From Alphaproteobacteria bacterium (GTDB lineage: Bacteria; Pseudomonadota; Alphaproteobacteria; Micavibrionales; Micavibrionaceae): 32,836 nucleotides of DNA. Below are positions 32,258 to 32,836 of this stretch, in pieces (position 1 is the stretch's first letter; each line of letters opens with the position of its first letter). The notes under the pieces were generated by a model. It had not been told where the DNA came from, searched no databases, and was given only the letters and a program-made list of their open reading frames with translations. The stretch is taken from the NCBI GenBank assembly GCA_016794305.1, contig JAEUKN010000015.1, positions 1 through 32,836 of the forward strand, written 5' to 3'. The position numbers and the translations under genes are program-made.

Positions 32258-32836
32258 TTAAATATGGATGGGACGTTTGAGTACAGCCAACGCGGCTTCC
32301 TTCACCACTTCTTCAAGGGTGGGGTGCGCATGGCACGTGCGGGCAATATCTTCACTGCTGCCGCCAAACTCCATTACGGCGGTGACTTCGGCAATTAAGG
32401 TTCCGGCTTCGGGGCCGATAATGTGGCACCCCAAGACACGATCAGTTTTGCTATCGGCCAGAATTTTCACAAACCCTTCGGTGGCATTCATGGCACGCGC
32501 CCGCCCATTGGCCATAAAGGGAAATTTACCGATAGTGTAAGCAATATTGGCGGCCTTTAATTGCTCCTCCGTTTGGCCCACACTGGCGATTTCGGGCCAA
32601 GTATAAACCACGCCGGGGATTAAATTATAATCAATATGGCCGCTTTGCCCCGCCAACATTTCGGCCAACACCACGCCTTCATCTTCGGCCTTATGCGCGA
32701 GCATCGGCCCGGCAATCACATCCCCAATCGCGTAAATCCCCGCAACATTGGTGGCGAAATGCGCATCGGTGACAATGCGTCCGCGATCATCACGCGCAAC
32801 CCCTACCCCGTCAAGCCCCAGCGCATCGGTATAGGC
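32258..32836 (-). CDS. lpd: Dihydrolipoyl dehydrogenase, C-terminal part (5' end outside window)
   Basis: E3 flavoenzyme of the 2-oxoacid dehydrogenase complexes, reoxidising dihydrolipoamide with NAD. The last 192 residues are visible and the frame is open to the window edge ([20 protein letters not shown]...), so the Met at 32719 is internal. FAD motif [20 protein letters not shown], the interface stretch [20 protein letters not shown] and the catalytic His-Glu dyad in [13 protein letters not shown] are all present. In alphaproteobacteria this gene usually ends the sucAB-lpd cluster, whose other members would lie beyond the window. The 74-base gap to the M48-like gene has no clear terminator. 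Confidence 0.96.
   Translation of the reverse strand, partial: AYTDALGLDGVGVARDDRGRIVTDAHFATNVAGIYAIGDVIAGPMLAHKAEDEGVVLAEMLAGQSGHIDYNLIPGVVYTWPEIASVGQTEEQLKAANIAYTIGKFPFMANGRARAMNATEGFVKILADSKTDRVLGCHIIGPEAGTLIAEVTAVMEFGGSSEDIARTCHAHPTLEEVVKEAALAVLKRPIHI

Noticed and set aside
1..32836. tRNA, rRNA, CRISPR array, transposase or integrase
   Set aside because: Intergenic regions were read for clover-leaf, repeat-spacer or recombinase signs and none was found; short degenerate RNAs could still be missed without a covariance search.

Overview
The window looks like chromosomal DNA of an alphaproteobacterium. The evidence is the very large NAD-glutamate dehydrogenase (about 1625 aa), the alpha-type DinG-like helicase with its own N-terminal domain, a TipF-like EAL protein, a DUF1192 microprotein, an adrenodoxin-type ferredoxin, a D-3-hydroxybutyrate dehydrogenase and the long acidic insert in the GyrA C-terminal domain. 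A Micavibrio-like or Rhodospirillales-like bacterium is plausible, but this is only an inference from gene content. Genes are dense, often overlap by a few bases, and are moderate in GC; some segments are clearly AT-richer. No rRNA, tRNA, CRISPR array, integrase or transposase was found.

Layout, left to right. 1-949: 3' end of gyrA. 976-3595: a compact ribose/fructose-type ABC importer (binding protein, permease, single-domain ATPase), AT-richer than its flanks and followed by an intergenic palindromic repeat. 3858-6815: XPD/DinG-type Fe-S helicase. 12759-6825 (minus strand): pgsA, pyrD, tipF-like, rseP and scpB, mostly overlapping and so probably co-transcribed. 13960-12891 (minus): thioredoxin and an Ala/Lys/Pro-rich histone H1-like protein with a clear terminator. 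14184-16128 (plus): serA and a 2Fe-2S ferredoxin. 21174-16297 (minus): NAD-GDH, with its own terminator next to a second copy of the repeat.

21318-25140 (plus): ubiG, a membrane-anchored DsbA-like thioredoxin, a PCuAC-type copper chaperone, a HAD phosphatase, DUF1192 and bdhA, i.e. a respiration/copper/redox cluster. 25840-25163 (minus): a lone DotI/IcmL-type secretion protein. 25841-26423: a 583-base AT-rich gap containing a palindromic element. 26424-28580 (plus): a membrane GGDEF-EAL protein with a damaged GGDEF and an intact EAL motif. 32836-28635 (minus): lpd (partial), a catalytically dead-looking M48-like protein, a TraX-like membrane protein, a four-EF-hand secreted protein and an APH-fold kinase.

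The most unusual material is not a classical gene system. It comprises: (i) a roughly 110-bp palindromic element, present as one well-kept copy that lies inside an open frame just before a copper-chaperone signal peptide, one diverged inverted copy, and one loop-deleted remnant; (ii) a second, roughly 100-bp two-hairpin intergenic repeat; (iii) an orphan IcmL, a chromosomal TraX and an M48 pseudoprotease; and (iv) several short in-frame tandem repeats in protein linkers. I found no convincing new defence or secretion cluster.
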